64,000 nucleotides of DNA, taken from positions 35,822 through 99,821 of the IMG/VR virus record IMGVR_UViG_3300018080_008375; one strand, written 5' to 3'. The position numbers were made by a program, and so were the translations under genes. Numbering within the stretch: position 1 is the stretch's first letter; every line of letters starts with the position of its first letter. Shown here one piece after another: positions 5,991-14,110 of this stretch. The stretch comes from a virus. Below the pieces are notes generated by a model. It had not been told where the DNA came from. It saw nothing but the letters and a program-made list of their open reading frames with translations, and made no database searches.

Positions 5991-7150
5991 TTGTCCACTT
6001 TTTTGCCGGATCTCCACTGATAGCATGACCAGTACTTCGCCTTTGTCTTGTCTTTGGCGGATTCGCTGTCGCATTTGTGCCGAGAACGGAAATTTCTCCT
6101 GCGTTCCGGGTCGTCGCGCCTGATTTCCATTTCCGGGTCGCCAAACTGTATTTTGCGCACCTTCTTGGTTTTCGGGTCCTTTACAAAGACATGAAACTTT
6201 TTCTTGTTTCCTGGCGGGTTGCGAACCGGGTCGTTCAGCTTGATCTTTTTTCCTTGGTATTCGGCAGCCGACACATGTAGGCTGCTCTTTTTGGGTTTGG
6301 AGAATTCCTGGATCTTCCTGAACGATGCCTCGAATTCTTTTTCCATATCGATGATGGCTTGTTTTTTGTCGGTAATTTCTTGTTCAAGTTCTTCCCATCT
6401 GGGAGAGAGCCTGGAGCGTATCTCCTGGATCTCTTTGGCGCGCGGGTTTTTTCTCTCTATGCGCAGCATGCGCGCGTATTCGGGACGCATTTTTTCCCTT
6501 TCGATGTTGAGCGTTTTCAGCTCCTGCCTGGCTCTTGGAATCATCTCCTCGCTAAGCTGGCGGGCGGCGTCTATTTCGCGCTCGAGCCTTGACCCCTTGG
6601 CCATTTTGGCGATGTCGGATATTTTCCAGGCGGCGTAGTGAAGCTCGTTGTCGAATGCGTGGAACGGCTTGAGGCCTTTTGACATGACATAGTTTATGAA
6701 CGACTCCTTGTCCGTGAAGCCTAGGAGGCGCGTGGCGGCATAGGTGGTCGTGTATATCTTTTCTCCATTTCGGGTGTTGCGCTGGACAAAATCGCGCAGG
6801 CGCCCTGACACAGAGCGCGGAAGCTCTGAGAGGGGCATCTTGTACAGCTCCTCTTCCACGAGTTTGACCTCGTGAGGGGACAGCGGTTCGCCTCGGTTCA
6901 TTTTCTCTTTTAATTCCGCAGCTCTCCTGGCACATTTTGGACATTGCGACATATTGGGCGGAATTTCTTTTCCGCATATGCGGCATGATGGTCTTTTTTC
7001 AGGTTTTTTTTCTTTGCGTTTTGTTTTGTGTGCGGACATCGGTCTGTCCGGGCAGTTTGGGCAGGTTGAAAGGTTTGCGGAAAACTTTCCGCCGCATTTC
7101 GGGCAGATGCGCCATCTGCCGGCTCGTTTGAACATGGGGCGTGTTGTCAT
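5987..7150 (-). CDS. Zinc-finger/coiled-coil protein with conserved phage C-terminal domain
   Basis: 387 residues, the only minus-strand gene, ending 4 bases inside the release-factor stop region. Residues 16-73 hold two four-cysteine zinc ribbons (C16/C19/C30/C33 and C56/C59/C70/C73). Residues about 150-290 are charged helices, likely coiled coil. The last 95 residues (RNPPGNKKKFHVFVKDPKTKKV, FGDPEMEIRRDDPERRRNFRSRHKC, YWSCYQW) resemble a C-terminal module I recall from many phage virion or head-associated proteins, without a proven function. A copy of the 14-bp motif lies 38 bases before the start. Confidence 0.75.
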   Translation of the reverse strand: MTTRPMFKRAGRWRICPKCGGKFSANLSTCPNCPDRPMSAHKTKRKEKKPEKRPSCRICGKEIPPNMSQCPKCARRAAELKEKMNRGEPLSPHEVKLVEEELYKMPLSELPRSVSGRLRDFVQRNTRNGEKIYTTTYAATRLLGFTDKESFINYVMSKGLKPFHAFDNELHYAAWKISDIAKMAKGSRLEREIDAARQLSEEMIPRARQELKTLNIEREKMRPEYARMLRIERKNPRAKEIQEIRSRLSPRWEELEQEITDKKQAIIDMEKEFEASFRKIQEFSKPKKSSLHVSAAEYQGKKIKLNDPVRNPPGNKKKFHVFVKDPKTKKVRKIQFGDPEMEIRRDDPERRRNFRSRHKCDSESAKDKTKAKYWSCYQWRSGKKVDN

Positions 7151-7187
7151 GTCGCACTCCTACTGATGGTCAGTTATATCTATTCGT

Positions 7188-7201
7188 GATTATTGATAGA
7201 A
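7188..7201 (-). promoter_or_regulatory. Copy of the 14-bp upstream motif, minus strand
   Basis: Read on the minus strand this is TTCTATCAATAATC, 38 bases before the start of the only minus-strand gene. The same bases on the + strand include GATAGAAT, which could also serve as a -10-like element for the divergent thg1 gene. Its orientation towards the minus gene is what makes the promoter reading persuasive. Confidence 0.5.
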
Positions 7202-7224
7202 TTTTGCCTAACAAGGATGGGACA

Positions 7225-7992
7225 ATGCTGTTCAAAGAGTTTGATGCGCGGATGCGCGTATACGAGACGGCGCACGACCAATGTGTTCTTCCTGGGGTAT
7301 ACATGGTTGCACGCCTTGATGGAAGGTGTTTTACGCGCCTTACAAAGGTACAAAGGTTTGAGAGGCCGTTTGACGTCGATTTTCGCGACCATATGGTCGC
7401 CGTTGCGTGCCACTTGATGCGCTGTGGATTCAACGCAACATACGCTTACATACAGAGCGACGAAATTTCGCTGCTATTTGATTTGGCAGAAAACACTTTC
7501 GGTCGCAAGCTGCGCAAGTTAAATTCCGTGCTGGCAGGGGAGGCAAGCGCTAAGTTCACAAAATGCCTCGGCGGAGGGGACATGGGAGTGTTCGATTGCC
7601 GCATTTCCCAGCTGCCGCGCACAGGCGATGTGGTTGATTACTTTCGCTGGAGGCAGGAGGACGCTTATCGCAATGCGCTACATGGTCACTGCTATTGGAT
7701 GCTTCGCGGCGATGGCAGGAGTGCTTCCGAAGCTACGAGCTTGTTAAGCGGCAGTTCGTCCTCCGACAAGCAAGAGCTGCTGTTTTCCAATGGGACGAAC
7801 TTCAACGGCATTCCATTGTGGCATAAGCGCGGAACTGGGATATATTGGGAAACATACAAGAAGAAAGCTGCCAATCCAGTTACCGGCGACAAAGTGGATG
7901 TCGAGCGCAGGCGCATTAGAGTTGATTTTGAGTTGCCGATACATGATGAATATGCGTTGTTCGTGCGCCGTCTGATCGGCGTTTTGACATGA
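7225..7992 (+). CDS. thg1: tRNA(His) guanylyltransferase / Thg1-like protein
   Basis: 255 residues from the ATG after AAGGATGG. Thg1 signatures are present: ARLDGRCFTRLT with metal-binding D32, and YIQSDEISLLF with D79-E80, the second acidic pair of the reverse-polymerase palm. Thg1 adds G-1 to tRNA-His, and the bacterial/archaeal Thg1-like branch repairs 5'-truncated tRNAs by 3'-5' templated addition. No tRNA-His is visible in this window, so repair of other tRNAs is possible. The sequence is somewhat more A+T-rich than its neighbours. It starts a divergent transcription unit. Confidence 0.88.
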   Translation: MLFKEFDARMRVYETAHDQCVLPGVYMVARLDGRCFTRLTKVQRFERPFDVDFRDHMVAVACHLMRCGFNATYAYIQSDEISLLFDLAENTFGRKLRKLNSVLAGEASAKFTKCLGGGDMGVFDCRISQLPRTGDVVDYFRWRQEDAYRNALHGHCYWMLRGDGRSASEATSLLSGSSSSDKQELLFSNGTNFNGIPLWHKRGTGIYWETYKKKAANPVTGDKVDVERRRIRVDFELPIHDEYALFVRRLIGVLT

Positions 7993-8010
7993 AGGAGGGT
8001 TAGGGGATTG

Positions 8011-8544
8011 ATGGAAGTTCACTGGATAGCCGCTATTTCCGCCATCTTGCCCATGGCGTTTCTGCAGAGCGTCATACACCAGCTGTCGCACGGACTGGCA
8101 ATGCGGATTGGATGGAAGTGGGGGTTTAAAATACATCCGCTCCCATCCAAGGGGGCGTCTGGCGTTGTATGGCCGCATGTGACATACAGGATGTGTAGTA
8201 AATCGTGCGATCTGGACATGTTCGGAAAGGCTATCGCATCTATTGCGCCAAAAATAGCGAATGTCGTCTTGGTCATGGCATCTGGCATTGCCATAACTCA
8301 GTTGCTTAATCCAACGCTTCTGACCCTTCTGCTCATGTTCGCCTTGGCGAACACAGTCGACTTCATGTCTGCGTTGTCAATATTTCGCAAAAGCGGCACT
8401 TCGGACATATGGAGGTTTTCCAACTACACCGGAATCGAAACCAGTCATGTAAGATGGTTCGTGGCTGCAATTTCATTTTTGCTGCTGCTGCTAGTTGTCG
8501 TGTCTTTTTTCGGTCGGGTGCTTCCACAGACGGGAATATTATGA
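8011..8544 (+). CDS. Polytopic membrane protein, M50-like with HQxxH
   Basis: 177 residues with about four hydrophobic segments (residues 4-22, 78-100, 103-120 and 150-168). Within the first lies VIHQLSHGLAMRIG, placed like the HExxH zinc motif of M50 site-2 proteases (HELGHALAA) but with Gln in place of the catalytic Glu. A later APKIANVVLVMASG resembles the second M50 helix. It may therefore be an inactive relative or an unrelated membrane protein. AAGGAGGG precedes the start. The stop overlaps the next ATG. Confidence 0.65.
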   Translation: MEVHWIAAISAILPMAFLQSVIHQLSHGLAMRIGWKWGFKIHPLPSKGASGVVWPHVTYRMCSKSCDLDMFGKAIASIAPKIANVVLVMASGIAITQLLNPTLLTLLLMFALANTVDFMSALSIFRKSGTSDIWRFSNYTGIETSHVRWFVAAISFLLLLLVVVSFFGRVLPQTGIL

Positions 8545-9650
8545 ATCGCATCATTAGGTCGAGAGTGCGCGGCGCCATTGTCGGAACGGCGATAGGCGAT
8601 GCGCTCGGGATGCCCGCGGAGGGCATGACGCCACAAGCCATAGCCCAGATGTACGGTCGCCTTCGTTCTTTTGCGAATCCTAAAGGGGGGACCTGGGCGC
8701 ATACACATCATCAGCTTGGGCGAGGGCAGTGGACGGACGACACGCAGCTTATGCTCGCCATTGGCGAATCGCTTTTGGCAAAGAAGCATGTCGATTTCCG
8801 GGACATCGCGGACAGGCATATATCCGCGATGGCGGAAAAGCGCGGATGGGGCGGATCGACGGTCACCGGCGTTTCCAAGATACGCGCCGGAGTGAATTGG
8901 TGGAACTCCGCCAAGCCGGAAGGCGCAGGCAACGGAACGCCCATGAAGATTGCGGCTGTCGGAGCGGTTGCCGGATTAGGTTTCCTCAAGCCGTTTGACA
9001 TGGCGTCGACGGTGATCAACATTTCTCGCATGACGCACGGCGACCCGCGGTCTGCGATAGCCGGCATCATCCAGGCTGAAGCCATCGCCATTGCAATCAA
9101 GGGAGGACCAGCGGCCCTCCGCTTGTATCTTGCCCAAGCCGATCAGAGAGCCGAAAGCTGGGAGCGCTGCGTCGGCTCGCAGGCTCCGCTTCTCAGCGCC
9201 AATATGTCTGCCGGTCAGAGTATCATCATGCGCGGCGGCGATCTTGAAAACCTTAGGTCCGCGCTGCGAGCCGGATGCTTCGTGGTGCAGTCGTTCCCAT
9301 TCACAATTTCGGCCGTTCTCCTGATGTTCGACCTGCCGCCCGACGAATGCCTGTCCAGGATCGTCGAGCAGGGGGGCGATACCGACACTACCGGCGCCAT
9401 GGCTGGCGCGGTGCTTGGGGCGGCGCATGGCATGGCGTCGTTCCCGGCGCGGCTCAGGCGCGGACTTGAGGGCTATAAAAGGCTTATTGCTCTTGCTGAC
9501 GGACTGTGCGCGATGACGGACATGTCGGAGCGTCCATGCGTAAGCGGGAAGTCGTTTTCCAGACCAAAGATTTCCTTTTCGCGCGGCAACGAAAAGCCAA
9601 AGACCTGCCAGCCTTTGGCTGACCTGGCGTTGTCAGCGGAGGGGATGTGA
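8541..9650 (+). CDS. ADP-ribosylglycohydrolase (DraG/ARH family)
   Basis: 369 residues, full family length. It begins with GAIVGTAIGDALGMPAEG; the metal site WTDDTQ is at residues 64-69; then GNGTPMKIAAVG and THGD; the second metal motif is GGDTDTTGAMAGAVLGAAHG near residue 280-300. The family removes ADP-ribose from proteins or nucleic acids using two Mg ions. In a phage, a plausible role is reversing ADP-ribosylation made by host defence or toxin enzymes (inference). Coupled by ATGA to the membrane protein before it and by a one-base overlap to the next gene. Confidence 0.92.
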   Translation: MNRIIRSRVRGAIVGTAIGDALGMPAEGMTPQAIAQMYGRLRSFANPKGGTWAHTHHQLGRGQWTDDTQLMLAIGESLLAKKHVDFRDIADRHISAMAEKRGWGGSTVTGVSKIRAGVNWWNSAKPEGAGNGTPMKIAAVGAVAGLGFLKPFDMASTVINISRMTHGDPRSAIAGIIQAEAIAIAIKGGPAALRLYLAQADQRAESWERCVGSQAPLLSANMSAGQSIIMRGGDLENLRSALRAGCFVVQSFPFTISAVLLMFDLPPDECLSRIVEQGGDTDTTGAMAGAVLGAAHGMASFPARLRRGLEGYKRLIALADGLCAMTDMSERPCVSGKSFSRPKISFSRGNEKPKTCQPLADLALSAEGM

Positions 9651-10453
9651 TGTACCATTACGATCTTCAGCTCAAGCGCGGCGGCAATCTCGTATGTATG
9701 GAATGGTCGCGCGAAAATGAAAGGTACGAAGAGCGCATCCTGGATAGCGAGGAGATTCCGTTTCACCTCACGAGCACATTGTGCACCGAGCGTGGGGCGA
9801 CATTGCGCGACATCCTGCGCGTGACCGGAAGGCACCCTGAAATTTTTGCCGCAGTGACCGACTGTCCGGCGTTACAGATGTTCGTGGACGAGGCTTTCGA
9901 GGACAGGGGCGAGGACGAGTGCTGCTGCGGCAGCCTGATGGCGCTGGAGCTGGGATGGGTTGCGTTGGCGGACGCTGAGAACGGGGAGATCGTGCTTTAC
10001 GAGCATATGAATTTTCAAGGAAGGGCGCACGACGGAGACGCCATAGGTTTGGAATTTTCGCATGTCGGCGACCTGGCCGATGTGCCGATAGAGATAGACG
10101 ACACCATGATGGTTCGGGAGGGCAGCAATGCCGAAAACATACTGTTTTCGGCAAGAAGGCCAATGACGCTCGAAGAGGTTGCCAGAGGCATCGTGGGCGA
10201 GCTGGCGTTTTTCGGAACGCCGGAAAACAGGGCGAAAGAGGCGGAAGGCTTGAAAAGAGCGGTTGAGGAGGTTGACTCGGGCTCCGCCAAGCTATATAGT
10301 TTGGAAGAGGTAATGAGCAGGATTGAGGCAAGGGCTGATGGGGAAAAGCGTAAGTTTCCGTGCCGCAAGTGCGGGAAAGATTCGCGCTGCGCTTGCTTCG
10401 GCAAGCCTGCCGACATTTGCCACGAATGCTTTACAAAAATGGAGGAAGACTGA
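9650..10453 (+). CDS. Hypothetical protein with C-terminal zinc finger
   Basis: 267 residues. Three parts are seen: an N-terminal 110 residues with a CCCG cluster, a middle acidic beta-rich region, and a helical segment (RGIVGELAFFGTPENRAKEAEGLKRAVEEV) of the kind seen in small phage proteins. It ends with a cysteine-rich finger (CRKC, CACF, CHEC). No catalytic motif is recognised. Its start overlaps the stop of the ADP-ribosylglycohydrolase, so the two are translated from one message. Confidence 0.6.
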   Translation: MYHYDLQLKRGGNLVCMEWSRENERYEERILDSEEIPFHLTSTLCTERGATLRDILRVTGRHPEIFAAVTDCPALQMFVDEAFEDRGEDECCCGSLMALELGWVALADAENGEIVLYEHMNFQGRAHDGDAIGLEFSHVGDLADVPIEIDDTMMVREGSNAENILFSARRPMTLEEVARGIVGELAFFGTPENRAKEAEGLKRAVEEVDSGSAKLYSLEEVMSRIEARADGEKRKFPCRKCGKDSRCACFGKPADICHECFTKMEED

Positions 10454-10935
10454 TGAGCAACAAGGAAAAGACAGAAGGGTTGGGAATCAAAGAAACTTTC
10501 GATGTACTGCTGGTGGACGCCATCAAAGCGAACGACACGAAGACAAAAAATTTTATTAGGCAGATGCGCGCCAAGGTGTCCGAGCACTGCCTGGCAAACA
10601 ACCTTCCGCGAGACTCGGCTGACCAGGATATCTGGCTCAAGGTCATGAGCGTTTACAAAAAGTCTATCGCAAAGGCGTTGGAACTGATGGAACGCCGCGG
10701 GGCGGGAGACAGCGAACTGGCTGAAGAGTACAAGTTCGAGGTGGATTTCTGTAACAAGTACCTGCCCAGGCCGCTCGGCTATGACGAAGTGCTTGGGCTT
10801 GTCAAGCAGGCTGTGTCAGATATCGGTCCAAACGCAAAGGTTGGTCAGGTTGTGGGCGTTGTGGTGAATGGTTCCGTACCTGGCACCGTAGATGCTGTTC
10901 TGGCAAAAAGGGCGGCAACGGAAATTCTAGGCTGA
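10453..10935 (+). CDS. yqeY: GatB/YqeY domain protein
   Basis: 160 residues, close to the usual YqeY length of about 150. The helical tail domain is visible: LLVDAIKANDTKTKNFIRQMRAK at the start, ELAEEYKFEVDFCNKYLPRPLGYDEV in the middle, and VGQVVGVV near the end. YqeY resembles the tRNA-binding tail of the GatB amidotransferase subunit and is thought to act on tRNA, with no defined reaction. The start is coupled (TGATG) to the previous gene. Its presence adds to the other tRNA-related genes here. Confidence 0.8.
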   Translation: MSNKEKTEGLGIKETFDVLLVDAIKANDTKTKNFIRQMRAKVSEHCLANNLPRDSADQDIWLKVMSVYKKSIAKALELMERRGAGDSELAEEYKFEVDFCNKYLPRPLGYDEVLGLVKQAVSDIGPNAKVGQVVGVVVNGSVPGTVDAVLAKRAATEILG

Positions 10936-11405
10936 TGGGCGACGAGCTTACTCGTAAAGAAGCGAAGAGGGTAAGGGCTTTCCGCAAGGAGCTTGAGCAC
11001 TGGAAAGAGATCCTTATGATGGATCCTCTTTGGGACATACGCTTATCGGTCGTCAGCGACGACAGTAAAGCGTTCAGCAAGTCGGCCGTCGAGCGAAGTG
11101 GCAAAAAATTCATTAAGAGATCGTTCTGCGATTTATCCAAGACGGAATACTATTCCGGCGACATAGGGCTAGCCAGAAGTGCGCTGTCCGTTCCGGAATC
11201 CGAAGCCGAGCATATGAGGCGTGACACGATGTCGCACGAGATGATCCACTTCCTGACCGCAGACTATCATCGGGCAGCCCTGGCGGCCGCTGGAGGCGAC
11301 CAGAGGGTGATAAACGAGCTGGCATACAGGTACGAACAGCTGGTTGTGCGCATTGCCGCGATAGTCTGTGCCTTGGATGCCGAAATACGCGACGAGGGCA
11401 AGTAA
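10935..11405 (+). CDS. Putative phage zinc metallopeptidase (HExxH)
   Basis: 156 residues. SHEMIHFLTADYH at about residue 98-110 gives the HExxH zinc motif; the preceding MDPLWDIRLSVV fits the usual strand of SprT/phage metallopeptidase-like proteins. No signal peptide, so it would act in the cytoplasm. Substrate unknown. Start overlaps the YqeY stop. Confidence 0.7.
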   Translation: MGDELTRKEAKRVRAFRKELEHWKEILMMDPLWDIRLSVVSDDSKAFSKSAVERSGKKFIKRSFCDLSKTEYYSGDIGLARSALSVPESEAEHMRRDTMSHEMIHFLTADYHRAALAAAGGDQRVINELAYRYEQLVVRIAAIVCALDAEIRDEGK

Positions 11406-12079
11406 TGGACGACCATCCGATATATAGTTTGCGCCAGGCGTGCTATGACTGTCGCGACTGTCCGCTGGGAAACCGTCTTGTGAATGGCTTGGATCCGCAT
11501 GTGTTCGCGGGCGGAAACATACATGCCAGCATAATGTTCGTGGGCGAGGCTCCGGGAGCGGAGGAGGTCAGGCAGAAAAGACCTTTGGTGGGGCGGTCCG
11601 GATGGTTTTATGAGAACCACATACTTGCCGGAGCAGGTTTGTTCAGACGCAGTGTATATACCACCAATGCTGTGTTATGTCGACCCGACGAGAAAAACCG
11701 CACGCCGAATTCGTCGGAAATAGACGCATGCCGCAGGCATTTGGACGCCCAGGTGCTATTTGTGAGACCCAAGCTGATTGTGACTCTCGGTAACGCGCCG
11801 CTGTACGCCCTGTGCGGAATAGGCGGCATAACCAAGTATCGCGGAAAGCTCCGCAACTCGAACCCATGGTCTGACGGAAGCATTACCAAGGTGTTTCCGA
11901 TGTTCCATCCGGCATACTGCCTGAGGGGGAGCGGTCTGAAGGAGACCAAGGAGGACTACGAGGCGCTGGGCAGGATGGCGCTGGAGTTCGAGCAAAGCAT
12001 AGCCGGCAAAGAGGACGTCAGGTGCGTGCAGGAGTTGTACCGGGTCGCAGAGGAAGGCAAAGGCAATGGGAGAGCATGA
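11405..12079 (+). CDS. Uracil-DNA glycosylase, family 4 type ([4Fe-4S])
   Basis: 224 residues. Cluster cysteines C13-x2-C16 and C92-x16-C109 fit the family 4 spacing. Motif GEAPGAEE (residues 47-54) is the water-activating loop, and HPAYCLRG near residue 175-182 is the DNA-binding loop. It should excise uracil from DNA. With dCMP deaminase and ThyX encoded nearby, it helps keep uracil out of phage DNA (inference). The ATG follows the upstream stop by a one-base overlap. Confidence 0.9.
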   Translation: MDDHPIYSLRQACYDCRDCPLGNRLVNGLDPHVFAGGNIHASIMFVGEAPGAEEVRQKRPLVGRSGWFYENHILAGAGLFRRSVYTTNAVLCRPDEKNRTPNSSEIDACRRHLDAQVLFVRPKLIVTLGNAPLYALCGIGGITKYRGKLRNSNPWSDGSITKVFPMFHPAYCLRGSGLKETKEDYEALGRMALEFEQSIAGKEDVRCVQELYRVAEEGKGNGRA

Positions 12080-12482
12080 TCAAAAAAGCGGAAAATTTGT
12101 TGTAAAGGTTTCTGGTGACAAACAAAAGTTTGCTACAGGGGCGCAGCGCGACCGGCAAGAAGGCAAGGGAAGGTATGACTTGGTGAGCATATTTGCTTTG
12201 AGAGAAATTGCGCATGTTTATGAAGCCGGAAGCCTTGCGTATGGCGAGCGCAATTGGGAAAAGGGCATGAATCTCAGCAGATTTTTGGACAGCGCACTTC
12301 GTCACACTTTTCAGGTGATAGAGGGCAAGCGGGATGAAAATCATGCTGCGCAAGCCGCCTGGAATCTCATGGCTTTTATTCATACGCGCGAAATGATAAG
12401 CCGCGGCATTCTTCCAAAGAGCTTGGACGACCTTCCGGACTATATGCCAAAATCTGTAGACGAGGATGAAGGGTGCGGATGA
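12066..12482 (+). CDS. dATP/dGTP diphosphohydrolase-like protein (DUF5664)
   Basis: 138 residues. The phage family pattern is clear: KFATGAQRDRQEGKGRYDL, then LAYGERNWEKGMNLSRFLDSALRHTF, then NHAAQAAWNLMAFIHT. Members carry the PF18909-type domain, related to dATP/dGTP diphosphohydrolases that remove purine dNTPs; I name it from memory of the motif. It overlaps the end of the glycosylase gene by 14 bases. It fits a role in shaping the dNTP pool. Confidence 0.75.
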   Translation: MGEHDQKSGKFVVKVSGDKQKFATGAQRDRQEGKGRYDLVSIFALREIAHVYEAGSLAYGERNWEKGMNLSRFLDSALRHTFQVIEGKRDENHAAQAAWNLMAFIHTREMISRGILPKSLDDLPDYMPKSVDEDEGCG

Positions 12483-12634
12483 TGTATGTTTTCTTTATAC
12501 TTGTGGTGGCCTATGTATACGCATGTGCTCTTGCTACAATGTGGTTTTATGACAAGCGGTGGTGGGGAAAAAGTAAAAGGGGTAGAGCCAGGCTTAGGCT
12601 TTGTGTCCATTTGTTTTCGCCATCTCTTCCATGA
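12482..12634 (+). CDS. Small single-pass membrane protein
   Basis: 50 residues starting with an ATG that overlaps the previous stop (TGATG). Residues 2-22 are hydrophobic (YVFFILVVAYVYACALATMWF), followed by a strongly basic tail (DKRWWGKSKRGRARLRL), the classic inside-positive arrangement for an N-out or signal-anchor protein. A competing reading frame at 12486-12683 covers the same bases but lacks the coupling and charge pattern. Function unknown; holin- or spanin-like size, but no such claim can be made. Confidence 0.45.
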   Translation: MYVFFILVVAYVYACALATMWFYDKRWWGKSKRGRARLRLCVHLFSPSLP

Positions 12635-12691
12635 TTTTTCTATTTTGCTGGCTCAAAAGGAATATTTCCGACGCTTTCGGTAAAGAATGAC

Positions 12692-13081
12692 ATGGGATAT
12701 GTTCAGTACATCATAGTCCGCAAGGACCTGGTTACGGAGATGGGAATTGGAAAGACGGCCGCCCAGGTAGCCCATGCGTCGTTGGGCGCGATCCTGGACA
12801 AGGGGAAGCTGGTTGACGACCCCGCAGTGCGCGGGTGGCTGACCGGAGCTTTCACCAAACTGGTGGTGTACGCCAAGACCAGGCAGAAGCTCTTGAATCT
12901 TATAGGGAAATGCCGTGAAGCAGAACTCCGTGTTAAGCCGATTTACGATGCGTGCCGCACCAAGTTGGAACCGGAGGAGCCTGACGGCACCACGCTGACT
13001 TGCGTGGGGCTGTCTCCAGTGCGCGCCGATGAGGTGCCAAAGTTTCTCAAAAAGCTCAGGTTACTGGATGGTGAAAAATGA
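12692..13081 (+). CDS. pth2: Peptidyl-tRNA hydrolase, PTH2 family
   Basis: 129 residues, the full PTH2 length. YIIVRKDLVTEMGIGKTAAQVAHASLGA is the diagnostic N-terminus with the catalytic-site Lys/Ala/Gln/His set, and the end (TTLTCVGLSPVRADEV) matches the family's last strand. It cleaves the ester between peptide and tRNA, recycling tRNAs from stalled or aborted translation. PTH2 is typical of archaea and eukaryotes, and rarer in bacteria and phages. Start and stop overlap the neighbours by coupling (ATGA with the deaminase). Confidence 0.85.
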   Translation: MGYVQYIIVRKDLVTEMGIGKTAAQVAHASLGAILDKGKLVDDPAVRGWLTGAFTKLVVYAKTRQKLLNLIGKCREAELRVKPIYDACRTKLEPEEPDGTTLTCVGLSPVRADEVPKFLKKLRLLDGEK

Positions 13082-13743
13082 ATGACAGCGAAAGACCAAG
13101 GTGGGACGACACATTTTTGAACATTGCGAGGGAGATTGCCAGGAGGTCCAAGGACCCGTCCACCAAAGTTGGATGCGTCATTGTCGGTCCGGACAATGAG
13201 GTCCGCTCAGTCGGGTACAACTGTTTTCCCAGAGGCATTCGCGACAGTGAGTCAAGGCTTAACGACAGAAGGGAAAAGCTCCTCTTTGTTGAGCATTCCG
13301 AAAGAAACGCCGTGTACAATGCTGCTAGGGCGGGCATTTCTCTAAAGGGCTGTAGGATATACCTTCCTTGGCTTCCGTGTTCCGACTGTGCCAGGGCTAT
13401 AATACAGTCCGGAATAGTAGAGGTTGTTACTGACAATCCCAATGTGCCAGCCAGGTGGCGCAGGGATTTTGCCGTATCGCTGACGATGTTACATGAGGCT
13501 GGCGTGCTGATCAGACGGCCCGGAGGCCGGCCTGTAAATATCTGCGCAGTTATGGGGCGAGCATGGGTAGGCAAAACTATAAAAACGCGCGATGGAGAAA
13601 AGCGTACGATCAAGTATGTTTATTTTAACGCTAGTGGCGAGATTATTGTGTCGTTCAAAGAAGTTGCCCTGCTTGAAACAGCCAGGTCTTTCGCCGACGT
13701 CGAGCGGCGCATTGTCGAACCGGAGGCGGCTATTGTCCCTTGA
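13078..13743 (+). CDS. Deoxycytidylate (dCMP) deaminase family protein
   Basis: 221 residues. The zinc and proton-shuttle motif is H73-S-E75 within EHSERNAVYNAARAG, and the second zinc motif is P100-C101-S-D-C104. KDPSTKVGCVIV at residues 25-36 is the standard dCMP/CMP deaminase lead-in. It converts dCMP to dUMP, the substrate of ThyX encoded 4 kb downstream. The C-terminal 60 residues extend beyond the core domain and could carry allosteric control. Coupled to pth2. Confidence 0.9.
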   Translation: MNDSERPRWDDTFLNIAREIARRSKDPSTKVGCVIVGPDNEVRSVGYNCFPRGIRDSESRLNDRREKLLFVEHSERNAVYNAARAGISLKGCRIYLPWLPCSDCARAIIQSGIVEVVTDNPNVPARWRRDFAVSLTMLHEAGVLIRRPGGRPVNICAVMGRAWVGKTIKTRDGEKRTIKYVYFNASGEIIVSFKEVALLETARSFADVERRIVEPEAAIVP

Positions 13744-13759
13744 AAAGGGTGTGAGATGA

Positions 13760-14110
13760 ATGCGCGTTGTTTTGTGTCTCGGATGCTGGGGAGCTGTTCA
13801 TGGCGACGGATTCGTCATGTGCCCCGGCGTTTCCAATGAAATATTGGATATAACTGGCGGAACAAAGAGGAATGCGGATATAGTTGACCATCTGGACTCG
13901 CATTACGGTTTGTTCGACAAGCCGCTGCTCAACAATGTGCACACTGCTCTGTTCGGGCTGAAGGAGAAGTTCAGCACGGCGTCCAGCCCGCTGTTCGGAG
14001 AAAAAGAGTTCCGAAGGCTGGAGCGGTTCTGCGTGGCGCATGCAAAATGCGGCCTGTTCCTGCGGCTTGAGATGAAAGGAAACGGGGATGAAGAAGGTCC
14101 TGGTGGTTGA
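13760..14110 (+). CDS. Hypothetical protein
   Basis: 116 residues beginning RVVLCLGCWGAVHGDGFVMCPG. An overlapping ATG at 13756 opens a different short frame and is not favoured. No recognised motif; 23 bases overlap the HAD gene that follows. The coding assignment rests on position, length and codon usage. Confidence 0.5.
   Translation: MRVVLCLGCWGAVHGDGFVMCPGVSNEILDITGGTKRNADIVDHLDSHYGLFDKPLLNNVHTALFGLKEKFSTASSPLFGEKEFRRLERFCVAHAKCGLFLRLEMKGNGDEEGPGG

Noticed and set aside
12486-12683. 65-codon + frame overlapping the small membrane protein
   Set aside because: No ribosome site or coupling; the alternative frame has TGATG overlap and a membrane-protein charge pattern. Kept as a doubt only.
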